From the NCBI RefSeq assembly GCF_010093595.1, contig NW_022985437.1, forward strand, positions 1,265,380-1,329,379: 64,000 bases of DNA, in the 5' to 3' direction. The position numbers were made by a program, and so were the translations under genes. Positions within the stretch are counted from its first letter, which is position 1. The number at the start of each line of letters is the position of its first letter. Positions 1-11,200 of this stretch are shown piece by piece. The DNA comes from Mytilinidion resinicola. Lineage: Eukaryota > Ascomycota > Dothideomycetes > Mytilinidiales > Mytilinidiaceae. Under the pieces are notes generated by a model. The model was not told the origin of the DNA. It saw only the letters and a list, made by a program, of their open reading frames with translations, and made no database searches.

Positions 1-288
1 CGGTCGTCTCAGACTTCCGGAAAGTTTCATTCTTAAAACCTTCTAGATGATGATCAAAGCTCAGCCAGATGGTCACCGCCCCTAGAAACACCTTCGGGCG
101 AGTCACGGCAGTGATCTTGCTACGCAAATTCCAGAGTCGCCGCTCCCCATTCTCATTATACGAGGTCGGACCATACCCATCCCTTGTTAGGCACAATTGA
201 TATCACAGCATAGCAAACATGATTAACGATAGAAGATGTTCATTACAATGATAAACTCATTCCAACCCCAGTACTCCCACCCCACTCC
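1..288. other. Flank without recognisable gene
   Basis: No supported reading frame is seen before the stop codon of the RING ligase gene at 289. This stretch probably holds the 3' untranslated region of that minus-strand gene and the edge of an unseen neighbour. Confidence 0.4.
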
Positions 289-2809
289 TCACAAGGGCGG
301 GAGAATCTCACGGCAATTCGGGCACTGCAACCGATACCTCATCCAACCCTCCAAACACGGTGTATGGAAGATATGCCGACAAGGCGTGACCATGTACGCC
401 CTCCTCGCAAGAATATTCCCGCCAATGCCCGCATTACTCTCCACAGACCCACCGCTCGGAATGATCGAAACCTCGATGTCCTGCGTGCAAATCGTGCAAT
501 CGAATATCTTCTTCCCCTTGTCCTTGTCCATCGCCTCGCCCGGCTTCGTCGAGGAGCCTGGCTCGTCTTCGGAGACCTGGGTGGAGCCGATTGGCATCAT
601 GGCGCCCTCCTCGTCTTCCCGTAGCACGGGATGGTAATCGTATGCTGGCGGTGCCCAGCCTTCTTTGACGAAGAAGCGTGGGCCGAGGATCTCTTGGCTG
701 AGGAGGGCGAAGACTTGTAGGCCCACCCATCCAACGAGGACCATCAACGCTTGGAGGTCGTTCTGAGAGAAGATGATGTTACTGGAAACGGCATAAAGGT
801 AGGATAAAGGAACCAGTCGCGCCATGCTTTGACCAAGCACGTAGTCCCATCGTAAAGCCTTTCGGCAATTGCGCATGACGTTCCTGTAAATCTGAGGGCA
901 CCAGAAGGATAGGTAGATAAAAGACACGATGTTGCAATAGACAGATCGAGCTGCGACGGGCCAGGACCCTGCGTGGAGAGTGACGAAGAAGAATACTATG
1001 AGTAAGAGGCAGTATCGTGTATACAGTGTGCCAAGTTCAGCTCTAGTAGGCACTGGCTCAACATTCCCTGGCGTTGCAGTGGCAGTTGTAGTATTCTCCG
1101 TAGCGGCATCTAGGTCTTGATCCGACGGAATGATAATTGGCGTTGCCCCAGTATCCACCACGGGGCGATTCGCAGTGACGGGCAACGGTAAAGTATCAAC
1201 ACCGGCGGCAGAAACTACTGGAACCACGGGCTGATTACTTTGGGGACCACTTGGACTGGAGGATGCGCGAGGATCTGGAGTAGCGGAGCTCGTGGATGCA
1301 TCCTGTCTTTGTTGCCGTCGACGCTCTGTAGCTTGAATGGTCCAAATGTCCATCAAGAATCTCAGCTCGAACACAACTGAGAATAGCGCCATAAAGGCTG
1401 TCGCGTAGAGCACAAGTAGTGGCTCATCGAGGAAGACGTGCACAAAGACGAGGGTCAAAAACCAGAACCCATCGCCCAAAGCCATCATAGCGACTGAGTA
1501 GAAGCTCACACGATTGCGTGTGGATGGCGTCGAGGTTTCCTTCATTTGCTTCACAAGGAACATCAGCTGTGCGGCCAATGTCAACACAAACACAAGCGTG
1601 CTGCGTCTCGCCACTTCCATGAATATCTCCACCTTGGCTCCTCTAAGATGCAAGGCCTCCGTACGAGCGTAGTCCGGAGGCCCTTTGGATTCAATTACAA
1701 ACCCACAGTCAGGTGAGAATGCCATCATTGACATGGAAAGCGGCGAAGCACCAGGAAGAGGCGATCCAGTCGGGAAACGGATCTCATCTTCAATGTTATG
1801 CAGATAGTAGGGATTGCTGGTAGGGTATTGCTTGAAGGGAGTTCGGAAAGCAACCGGATGTTGCTGTAAGTAGACCACATATTCGCAATGTGCCGGTGGA
1901 AACATTGTCTCACTAGGCTCTGTGGCGGAGTTCCACGGGTTCCATATCGGAAATGGTTGAGACTCTTGTCTGCTAATCACCTCCTGGATAGTACGGTTCA
2001 AGAGGGTCTGAGTCTTGTGGTACTGGTTTTCTGATATCGCGAAATGAGGAAGGGCAAATATACCCGCGAACCTGGACACTGTAAGTATACCGATACCGTC
2101 GGCACGAAGAAACAACTCACTTTTCACTCGTCGTGCTGAGAAGAATGCCCCCGGACTCGACAAAATGTACGCCGTGCAGCTTGACTTCCCACCAGTTGCC
2201 CATAGAACTGTCCTCGCCGATGACCATCCGAGCAATGATCGAGGATACAGTGTCGTTCTCTGCCGTATCTCGGCTGTAGTCTAGTTCGCTGAAATGGAAC
2301 CGTACATCTCCACTGGTTCCGGTGAGGTTTCTGTCGAAGTCCCATAGTGGGAATATTTGGTCCGGTGCGATAGCTGACAGGTTGAGGCGAGGTGCCCGGA
2401 CTCCTCGACCGACTTGGGACCTAACCCATTCTCCCTGCACGTATCCGGTGACGTTCTTATATAGGGCAGGGTATTCATCGCCTTCCACAGAGCCATCTAG
2501 ATACTTCTCCGCTCCCTCTCCCAGTAGATATGTGGTCTGCGCCCTGGCTCGCTGCTTCACTGGGGATAGCAGCTCCCAGGCCAGTCCATCATCTTCCCTG
2601 AGCCCAGTTAAGTTCAGCCAGTGTTGAGAAACGCCATCGAAGTCATCATAGCGGGTAGTATTGAGGACATCGAGCGCATCTCTCTCTCGAGTGAGAACGT
2701 TCTCGTAGCGCGATTGGTAGGGGAGGCCTTGCTGTTGCGGTTCGGGGGTGTTGAGAATCAGGAACAAGATTATTAGGAGTACCAGGGGCCGTGGATCTCG
2801 CTGGGCCAT
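289..2809 (-). CDS. dscA: DSC E3 ubiquitin ligase RING subunit (Dsc1/Tul1 type)
   Basis: Two exons, 2809-2121 and 2071-289, joined over a 49 nt intron (GTGAGT...CCAG), give 823 residues. An N-terminal hydrophobic segment (about residues 9-20) is followed by a long lumenal domain. A first membrane cluster lies at about 378-480, a Pro/Ser/Thr-rich linker at about 484-574, more membrane segments to about 700, and a C-terminal RING-H2. The RING shows CTIC, then PCRHIFH, CLEGW and CPNC, ending ten residues after the last cysteine pair starts. This order matches fungal Dsc1/Tul1, the membrane RING ligase of the Golgi/endosomal Dsc complex. In Aspergillus and fission yeast that complex acts in SREBP cleavage, hypoxia response and membrane-protein quality control. 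The length is normal for the family. It is transcribed in the same direction as the downstream-numbered mitofusin gene. Confidence 0.93.
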
Positions 2810-3277
2810 CTATCGCTGATTATCCGCGTCAAGGGCCATGGGTCGAGCTTTGGAGAGGCAGTGCAGAGGTTCGAGGTGGCACGTTGGTTGTAGTTTGGAG
2901 CTCGCCCGCCGCTGGCGAAACGTGAAACGTGAACAATATATTACACGTCTTTAATATTACGTCATGCGCTTTCGTGGAGAACGTACAGTTCACTGACAGA
3001 ATATGGTTCAACAATAGCGATATGGACTGCAAAAGCTTTCGTCTTGATAAGTGTGTTTCATCTATGTACGTGGATGTGTGGAGAGGACGGAGGTGATGTC
3101 CTTTTGTTCAACCTTGCGCATTCAGACAGAACTCGGGACGGTCAAATCAAAATGGTATGATCAGCGAGAGTCGCTTCCGCAAACGCCAAACCAATGCTCC
3201 GCAGTAATCATCAATCAAACCTCGCCTACGCCGTGCCCAAACTCCCTGAATCTGTGGCCTCATATATATCTTAAGCG
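2810..3277. other. Intergenic, dscA promoter and FZO1 3' end
   Basis: No supported gene. It contains the upstream region of the RING ligase and the 3' flank of the mitofusin gene, both on the minus strand. Confidence 0.5.
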
Positions 3278-6176
3278 TTAGTGGCCGTATTGCGCCAATC
3301 CAGGGGGCGCGCCCTCAAGGTCAACTCGTTGCACACCATGCCGAATGTCATTACTCTCGCGAACAAGGTTCGAGAAGTATTTCCGGGCTACTTCTGCCTC
3401 TGCTCTTGACTTGCTGGTCTCTTCCTTCTTGACTTGCAATTTCTCCACGTTGCGTTGGAGACCAATACGGAGATCATTGGCAGGTCCTTTAAGTGCTCTG
3501 CGGACTTCCGAGCTGATACGCAGGGCATTGGCATGTGTGTAATCAAGTGCCGCTAGTTGGGCAGAGAGCTTGGTACTTAGACGTCGAGGTAACGATCGGG
3601 GAATGGACGTCAATGCGTAAGACACACCGACAACCACTAGGTGACGTTAGTAATTGCGAGCGAAGCGCTCTGAATCAGACAGGGCACTTACCGGTAGCGA
3701 TGAGACCGGGTATTATCAGCCTACGCATGTTGTTGGAGCCCAGGATCTTGGCAGCGCCAACAGCCCCGTCCATCCAGCCAACACCACCCACCATCCTCCC
3801 ACCTATTACTCCAGCAACAGTCATGGCCATACCAGTGCCGGCGACTTTCTCCTGTCTCTCCCAGAGATTTGCAACGTCGAAGAAGTCCCACACTTCAACT
3901 TCAACGTCAACTTGACGGGCTAATGCATGCATCGGCTTCCGGTACATTCTCTCTGGCAAAAACATGACGTCCGCGTAGAGTTTATTACCGAGATGCAATA
4001 TTCCCAAATTTTTAATACCATTGAAACCTTGTACAGCTCGGTTACGGGCATATTCTTCGCATTGGTGGACTGTCCACGTAATCTCCTGGAGCATGGCGTT
4101 CCTGATATCTTCGGCATATTGGTAAGCACTCCATAGTCCCGGGTATGGTATCCCAAGATCCTGCTCCGCTACGCGCTCGATTGAACTGTTTACAGTATCC
4201 CTTGTGTGACTGTAGACTTCGGAAGTGGCCGCTTCAACCTCGTGATCAACGGCTTCTCCGGCCTCGGTTCTCGCTTTCTTGGATTGTTCATATGCAGGCA
4301 TAACCTCGTCCAACTCTGTCTTCACACGCTCGAGCTCTGCTTGTGCAACCTCGCGATTCACCGATGCGAGGTTGTTGACATCGCCCAACACGTTCAGGAG
4401 GTAAGTCTTCGCAGGGGCCAATTTCGATCGAGCACGCTTCTCCAAAACGAATCGGCGTAGGGACGATTCTAACTCTTCGAAGTCTTGTAGCTTTTCCCGC
4501 TCTTTGCCTTTGCCCTTGCCGCCTGGAGAACCAGGTTCGCCGTGTTTGCCCTTCGGCTCGTCGTCATCATCTCCGTCTGGATCGTCGGAGAAAGCTGCCA
4601 CTCCAGAAGAGCCAGACGCGGATCCTCCTGGTCCACCACCACCACCGGGAGCGCCTGCTGGTGCGACTGGAATGGCGTTGCTTGAGACAAAGTGTACCAG
4701 TTCAGACGATTCCTTGAAGGTTGCGGGGCTTAGATGTGCCACTTGCTTTAATATCATCTCTTGGCATCTCTGCTTGTCCTTGATGTTGTCGTAGCCATTG
4801 ACCACCATGAAAATGTAGGCCTTTTCACGGGCTGCATTGAAGATGAACTCCTTGGCCGACTGGGTGAAGTGATTTGCAGCGGATACTACAAACACTACCA
4901 CGTCGATCTCCTCTTGCCTGGCAAAAATTGCTGTGGTTTTCAAGGAATCATTATTCAAGCCGGGCGCATCGATCAAGGCTATGTCGACCACTCCATTATT
5001 GAGCAAGGATTCATCAACGGAGCGAATGTCCTTGATGTATATCTTGCACTGGGAGAAGCGCTCGTTATCTATGACAATTTTTTCGAGGTCTTTGATAGAG
5101 AATACAGTGTACGTGCTTTCGTCATGGCGGTTATAGACGGATCCGATTGGAACCGCGTGAACTTCTTCTACGCCACCGTTCTCCCTATAATCAAGAACCT
5201 CGCAAAAAATGCTGGTGCATGGTTGCTGGTCCTCCGGTAAAACTTTACGGCGCAATAGAGCATTACAGAACGTCGATTTTCCGGCGTTGAGATCTCCAGT
5301 TACAAGTACTTTGCTTGCGGTGTCCTCGATTCTCTCCTTGAGGGATCCGAGATGTCGAATACTCTGTTGTATCTGGCCATCAAGCAACGAAGCAATGGAG
5401 CCCTTTTCCAAGGAGTGGACGAGATCCGATTGGTTCCGGCCGCCCATCTTCAGCTCCAGCTTCAGGACCGAAAAGTCTTGAGCGAGCTGGGGAGTGACTA
5501 GTCTGGGCTCAGGGGCGGGCTTATGGGCCGCGGCCGAGCTAGATTCAGCTACTGTTGAATCCTCGCCAAGGGACGTCCCTGCTCTTCTTGGTCCCGTTGG
5601 CCTTGACGGGCTCTGTATAGGGCTATGGTGGTTGTCCAGGGTAGACTGAGTGTGTTGTAGTCCAGGGCGGGGATCGTTGCGGGACTGAGTCGGTGATTGT
5701 TCCGCCTGAACTGAGGGATAATGGGCTGGCCACTTCAAGTTCATCTCCTGGAACCTTTTCAGGGTGTCAATGGTGCCATGGATCGCTCGACCGAGGGCGG
5801 TTTTGTTCTGGTTGTAGTAGAGTTGAAGCACATGGCTTGCAACTACGCGTCTCTCATTTTCCGAAGCAGGATTGCTTTCACCGGACAATACAGGTGTATG
5901 GCTGGGTGTCGGTCGGTCCTCTAAGATGCCGCTGTGCCACCTGGGGGCGCTGTTCTCGCCATTGTCCAGACTCCCACCGTATCCGGAATCCTGGTCAAGC
6001 ATCGAGACCAGACGCGCAGCTGCCTCAGGCGTTGAGCCAGTGCCGACGGTCATGTAATTGGGACGTCCTGGAACGTGGCGAGGGAGAAATGACTCCGGCT
6101 GGGGTGCTTCGATGCGGTGGTTCGATGACGAACCGGCGGCGGACGCGCCTTCATCGTGTTCGTTCTCGGGCTTCAT
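3278..6176 (-). CDS. FZO1: Mitofusin, outer mitochondrial membrane fusion GTPase
   Basis: Exons 6176-3692 and 3636-3278, with a 55 nt GTAAGT...CTAG intron, encode 947 residues. The dynamin-like GTPase domain starts near residue 285, with G1 GDLNAGKST at about 294, G3 DAPGLNND and G4 VNGYD. Two hydrophobic stretches lie near 778-842 and the splice joins them as IATVVVGVSY. A C-terminal coiled-coil heptad region follows. This is the Fzo1 plan: GTPase, paired membrane spans and HR2 facing the cytosol, fusing outer mitochondrial membranes. I chose the ATG at 6176 because it opens an acidic leader typical of fungal Fzo1. The frame stays open upstream to an ATG at 6332, which would add 52 basic residues. 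Unusual: a Gly/Pro then Asp/Lys-rich insert at about residues 503-558, inside the region after the GTPase. It is head to head with VPS2. Confidence 0.95.
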
Positions 6177-6506
6177 TGCGGCGATAGAGGCAGTCGTGCG
6201 CGAGGACGGATGGGCATGTCGTTGTTGTCGTCGATGGTGGAGACACACAGGGTTAATGATATGGATGTCATAGAAATGGAGTGAGGTCCTCGGTACGACT
6301 TTTGAAAGTGGCGACACATCAATGCCAAGCAAAAGCTAAAGCCGGGGGGCCGTTCACCATTCCATCACTCCCGCATCGTCACCCAGCTAAACCAGGAAAC
6401 GAAAGCACCTTGCAGGGCTGCCGTGCAGAACATACCAAGACCACCACTATATCCAGATACAGTCTTGAATCTTGTCACTATCCATCCCGCGATCGCAGAT
6501 CTCACC
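6177..6506. promoter_or_regulatory. Shared divergent promoter of FZO1 and VPS2
   Basis: Start codons at 6176 (minus) and 6507 (plus) leave about 330 bp between two conserved genes of membrane remodelling. No TATA box was recognised. The region also holds the alternative upstream start of FZO1 at 6332, so the promoter may be shorter. Confidence 0.5.
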
Positions 6507-7488
6507 ATGAATGCAAGTGTAGAATCCGCGCGCATCCCACCTTAGCTAACACTCTACCCTCAGCTCGTAGAATGGGCGTTCGGAAAGGTATACCTCCCAC
6601 ACGCGCACAAAACGTCCTTTATTGAACTATCGCCAGCGTATGACGCCGGCCGAGCGGCTGCGAAAGCATCAGAGGGCTCTTGAGAAGACACAACGCGAGC
6701 TAGATCGGGAACGAGTGAAGCTGGAGAACCAAGAGAAGAAGCTGGTACTGGAAATCAAGAAGAGCGCCAAGAATGGACAAATGGGCCCGCTTAGGATACA
6801 AGCCAAAGACCTAGTCAGAACGAGACGGTATAGCTTCCACTATTAAACAGACGGCTTTCTTTAGGTACACTATGTGCTCACTCTACGCGCAGATATATCC
6901 AAAAGTTCTACCAGATGCGCACTCAGCTCCAGGCAATCTCTCTACGAATTCAGGTTCGTCTCATCAGGTGGGGCGTTGTCTATGGAGTGATCTAATAGTG
7001 TCTGCAGACGGTCCGGAGCAACGAGCAGATGATGCAGTCCATGAAGGGCGCCACAGGCAAGTCATTCAACAGTCGTTCTAAATATTAGTTTCTAATAACC
7101 TACAGCACTTCTGGGAAGCATGAACCGGCAAATGAACCTCCCCGCTCTCCAGCGAATCGCCATGGAATTTGAAAAGGAGAACGACATCATGGACCAGCGC
7201 CAAGAGATGATGGACGACGCCATCGACGACGTTACAGGACTAGAAGATGAGGAGGAGGGAGAGGAGGTTGTTAACCAGGTCCTAGACGAGATTGGCATTG
7301 ACCTCGGACAAGCGGTTCGTTTATCTGGCCCAGACACTGAGCAAGCACTAACACGTTCATCACAGCTTGGGGAGGCTCCGTCCGGATTACAGAGCACAGC
7401 TGTCGCTGAAGGGCGGGTGGCACAGGCGGTTGGTGGAGATCCAGGCGACGACGACCTCCAGGCACGGCTAGATAGTCTGCGGCGATGA
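6507..7488 (+). CDS. VPS2: ESCRT-III subunit Vps2 (CHMP2/Did4)
   Basis: Seven exons: 6507-6512, 6564-6587, 6637-6827, 6893-6953, 7008-7056, 7106-7314, 7366-7488. Spliced length is 663 nt, 220 residues, the usual Vps2 size. The N terminus reads MNLVEWAFGKRMTPAER, followed by the basic alpha-1/alpha-2 hairpin, the stretch QKFYQMRTQLQAISLRIQ, and NRQMNLPALQRIAMEFEKE. An acidic region and a C-terminal MIM1-like helix ending LQARLDSLRR complete the plan. The protein is a late ESCRT-III filament subunit that recruits Vps4 at endosomes. Introns 1 (6513-6563) and 5 (7057-7105) begin GCAAGT and end CAG, so they look like GC-AG introns. The first coding exon has only six nucleotides. Intron 6 (51 nt) is stop-free and in frame but interrupts conserved sequence and contains a CTAAC branch point. 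Confidence 0.93.
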
Positions 7489-8867
7489 TACCACATTTCT
7501 CGGGAGCATCCCGTCGGCTTTTGGTTCAAGTCGCCAGCATTGGAGTTAACGGTGGCGTTCAGGAATTATGGGACGGGTGCCTCGATCGGATCGAATTTCC
7601 ATGCCCTATATCTGTCTTCACTTGCGGTAGTGGCATGTCTCACGATGTAAGCGAAACGACATTGGAGCTACAGAGCTAGTATAAGACTTCATATCATCTA
7701 GACATCCTTTGTCATGTCCAAAGGCCTCCTAACCTCTCATATCCGCCTTGTGGTACCTATGCAAGGACACTCAGCTGTCAAGGCTCCAAGCGAAGAGCCC
7801 AGGTGCCGAGTTCGTGTGTTTGATCTTGAAGCCAGCAACCAAGTCAGGCAAGGCAGTCCTGTGCTACCGCTTCCTGCGTGGACGTCGTCTTGGTGTGCTT
7901 CGAGTCTTGGCTCTATTGATACCTCAGGTTGACCCACAATTCTACTGCCTAGAAATATCAACTTTGCATTTACATATTTCATCAAAAAACGCTAGACTCG
8001 AGCGTCGGGTACCTTCGTACCTTTGTCCGAACCACCTAACGCCCCATGATTGGCGCCAATTCATGCCTGGTGAAGACAAAGTGCTTGCGCCTGGATTCCA
8101 CGGCTGCACGGCCACCTACTCCTATCCGCCAGGCTGCCTAGCCGTTGGAACCGTGACCTGCTGTGTGCAGCGCCACGTTGGAGGCTTACTCGCCGTCCCC
8201 AGCCCAAGCCCAAGGTTGACGTGCCAGACGATCGCCCTGCTGCACGACCCAACCTTCCAACAACCCCTCCTAGTCCCCTCCTCGGTGCTGTTCCAAACAC
8301 GACCAAAACAATCGTGCACCACCGATCCCAGCCAGCCCTTGAACACATTAGCCACTGGTCGTCTGCGTCCTTTACACCTTGTGTTCTATTCTGATCTCCC
8401 AGCGACAATACGTCATTCACGGATTGCCGTCAGGGTCCGCCCGCACTCTTGCTTTCCAACCGCGGGGATTGCCTTTCCTCAAAGCTTTTCCACGCAAAAG
8501 TCAGTAAGACCTATATCGTGCGCCATTTCCCCCATATTCCCGTGCCATTCGTGTTCCCCGCCCGCGCTTGGCCCGCTTGTCCGTGGCCGCTGGGCTTATG
8601 CGCTGCATCGTCACCAGCCTTAGTCCTGGCTCGGAAGAGGCATGTTTGGGCAATCAAGGCTAACTCCGCGCTTCAATTAGACAACATCCGTGCCGCCCAG
8701 TCTCCAAAGACTCTCTCCACCAGCTGCCGTTCCTCCCAGCTCCGCGAAGCATCCCGAGCACTTTACCGACTTTCTAGAAGCCCCGATCCGCGCGCAGCCG
8801 TACAGCCATCAATCTGGCAGGAAACAAGCGGAGGAGTTTCTCCAACTCGGGAGGACTGTTGAACAGG
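7489..8867. other. Long leader region upstream of the PP2C gene
   Basis: About 1.4 kb without a supported gene. Frames up to 291 codons exist (7748-8623) but show no known domain and have strongly mixed composition. The C-rich, pyrimidine-rich stretch from about 8200 to 8860 probably holds the promoter and 5' untranslated region of the phosphatase. Confidence 0.5.
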
Positions 8868-10609
8868 ATGTTCGGCTCCTCTGGAACTCCCGGAAAAGAG
8901 GACGAGGGTGTAGTCGAGTCCACCTCTATCACAGACGCTCCGAAGGCTGCGACCGCCAGCGTCCCCTCAGACTCGAGCAATGGAGGAGACAAACGAACGG
9001 GCGGAAGCAGTCCCCCAAATCGGAAGCCCAACGATGAGGTCCCTCCAGCCAGCGGTGAGAAGAAGCGGAGAAGCAGTGGGGTATTACGCGCTCGGGACAT
9101 GTTCTCTAGTGCAAAACAGTCGCTCCATCTTCATGGATCCTCCTCTCCAACCTCGTCAACGACCAGTCCCGACAAAGCTCCCCAGACGCCGATACAGAAG
9201 CTTGGTAAGGCAGATCCCGCGCTAAGTGTCCCTCAAGGCGCGCTCAACAACTCGGCCGGAGAGTCGTCTCCAGGGCCACGGTCCACATTTAGAGTTGGAG
9301 TTACTGAAGATAAAAACAAGAAATGTCGCAGGACTATGGAAGATACCCATGCTTATCTCTATAATTTCCTCAGTACTCCCGCTCCAGCCTATGGCCCCGA
9401 CGCCGGCTCCAGGAGTAGGACCTCTGTATCTGATGCCAGCTCGTCCGTCTCAGACGCCACAACGTTACCTGTGACGGAAACAGACAATGGCTACTTCGCT
9501 ATCTTCGACGGGCACGCAGGGACCTTTGCTGCTGACTGGTGTGGGAAGAAGCTCCATCTTCTACTCGAAGACACCATCAGGAAGAACCCGAATACGCCCA
9601 TTCCCGAGCTTCTGGATCAGACCTTCACTGCTGTGGATCAGCAGCTCGAGAAATTACCTCTGAAGAACAGCGGATGCACCGCGGTAATAGCTGTGCTCAG
9701 GTGGGAGGATCGAGTGCCCAATTCCCAGTCTACGACTGGCTCAGTGTTGTATGCGCCCGCCGCAGTTGCGGCCGTTAAAAGCGCAGCGGAGTCTCAGAAC
9801 TCCGGCGCAGAAACATCCTCGGGCGAACCCACAGAGCCGCACGCTGCAGAAGCCAAGATACGGAATGACGCTAGCCGTCAGAGGGTCTTATACACAGCGA
9901 ATGTAGGCGACGCACGCATTGTGCTGTGTCGGAACGGCCGAGCTCTCCGATTGTCGTACGATCACAAAGGCAGCGACGAGAACGAAGGGCGTCGAGTTGC
10001 TAGCGCCGGGGGTCTTATTCTCAACAACCGTGTCAATGGTGTCTTGGCTGTCACACGCGCTCTCGGTGATGCCTACATGAAAGATCTGGTCACTGGCCAT
10101 CCATACACCACCGAAACAGTTATTCAAGCTGATCAGGATGAGTTTCTTATCCTAGCGTGTGACGGGGTATGTCAACCCTTTCACTAACGAAAGTGTGTCT
10201 CTGACTAACTTAACTCTTTTAGCTATGGGATGTCTGCTCCGATCAAGAGGCCGTAGACCTTGTCCGCCACACCCAAGACCCCCAGGCAGCATCAAAGCAA
10301 CTGGTCGAACATGCGCTTGCGCGATTCTCCACGGACAACTTATCTTGCATGATTGTGAGATTCGACAACAATGCGCTCAAGCAACGCAAGAACGAGTCCA
10401 GCATGGGAGTTGATGGTGATCATTTAACTGCGAAGGGGGGTATCAGCGAGGCAGATGCCATTGTCTCGCAAGCAAGGAAGCAGCTTGGCGGCGAGAGTGG
10501 AGAGTCGGTCGAAAAGGCAGCGTCTGAAATGATTGTGGAAGAAGAGGAAGCGGAGCCGGGACCCGAGCTGAACGCCGAAGCTCTTAAAGCAGCGCACAAA
10601 AAGAGCTGA
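8868..10609 (+). CDS. PTC1: PP2C-type Ser/Thr phosphatase, Ptc1-like
   Basis: Two exons, 8868-10166 and 10223-10609 (56 nt intron), encode 561 residues. The first ATG is at 8868; the frame extends three codons further only with a non-ATG start. A Ser/Pro-rich leader of about 150 residues precedes the catalytic domain. Motifs in order: RRTMEDTH (about 155), FAIFDGHAG (about 211), NSGCTAV (about 265), VGDARIVLC (about 345), [21 protein letters not shown] across the splice, and FSTDNLSC. The Asp residues of EDTH, DGHAG, CDG and DN are the expected Mg/Mn ligands, so it should be active. PP2C enzymes of this type dampen MAPK stress pathways. An Ala/Glu-rich insertion of about 45 residues separates two core strands (about 290-335). 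The acidic C-terminal tail is about 80 residues long. Confidence 0.93.
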
Positions 10610-11200
10610 TGATTACCAGGGCGTCTATTCGGTTTTGCTTCGTGTTTTCCTCCTTTACAGTCTACTTGCCTCACGGGGGCTTGTCATTTCCAGGGTTGGC
10701 GGTTCACAAGCTTTTGGTCGCTTTCTTACATGGGGCCTGTGCCCTGTGCTTCTAGCATAGTTTGTTGTGAAAAGGGCACGTCTCTCAGCAGTGATGACTT
10801 AGCTTTGATACTTCTCCTTCCTGTCGACTTAGTTCATGAGAGGGGCTACAATTGTATGATGCAGAAGATGGGATCCACGTTCGCTAGGTAGACGGAACAG
10901 AGTAACTTGCAAGAGCTGATATTGTATTGCCATCGACGAGAGTGACTAGCCCTCTTTTTTGGACACACCAATTGATGAGCTAGTGTCTCTAAAACAAGTA
11001 GAATACGGCTTGTGTATAGAACCCCATCATTCATCACGTGATACCCCTCCATCAAACCTCACCAGCGGGCCGACCTCTGGAGCTTGCATCGTTCACCCCA
11101 CAAAACTCACGATAGCCCACGTCGTCCGTCACCTCGCCGCCGCCGACGCGTTTTAGCTGTAGCTCTATGTGCCTACGTGCTAATCTGCCACCTAGCCGCA
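10610..11200. other. Intergenic, PTC1 terminator and SNF4 promoter
   Basis: No supported gene. It contains T-rich sequence after the phosphatase and the upstream region of SNF4. An in-frame extension upstream of the chosen SNF4 ATG (from 11084) exists but is Arg-rich and unlike the family. Confidence 0.5.

Noticed and set aside
4761..5240. 159-codon frame opposite the mitofusin gene
   Set aside because: It lies antisense to the conserved GTPase domain; a shadow of strong coding constraint.
7748..8623. 291-codon plus-strand frame before the PP2C gene
   Set aside because: No domain, mixed composition, no clear start context; more likely the long leader of PTC1.
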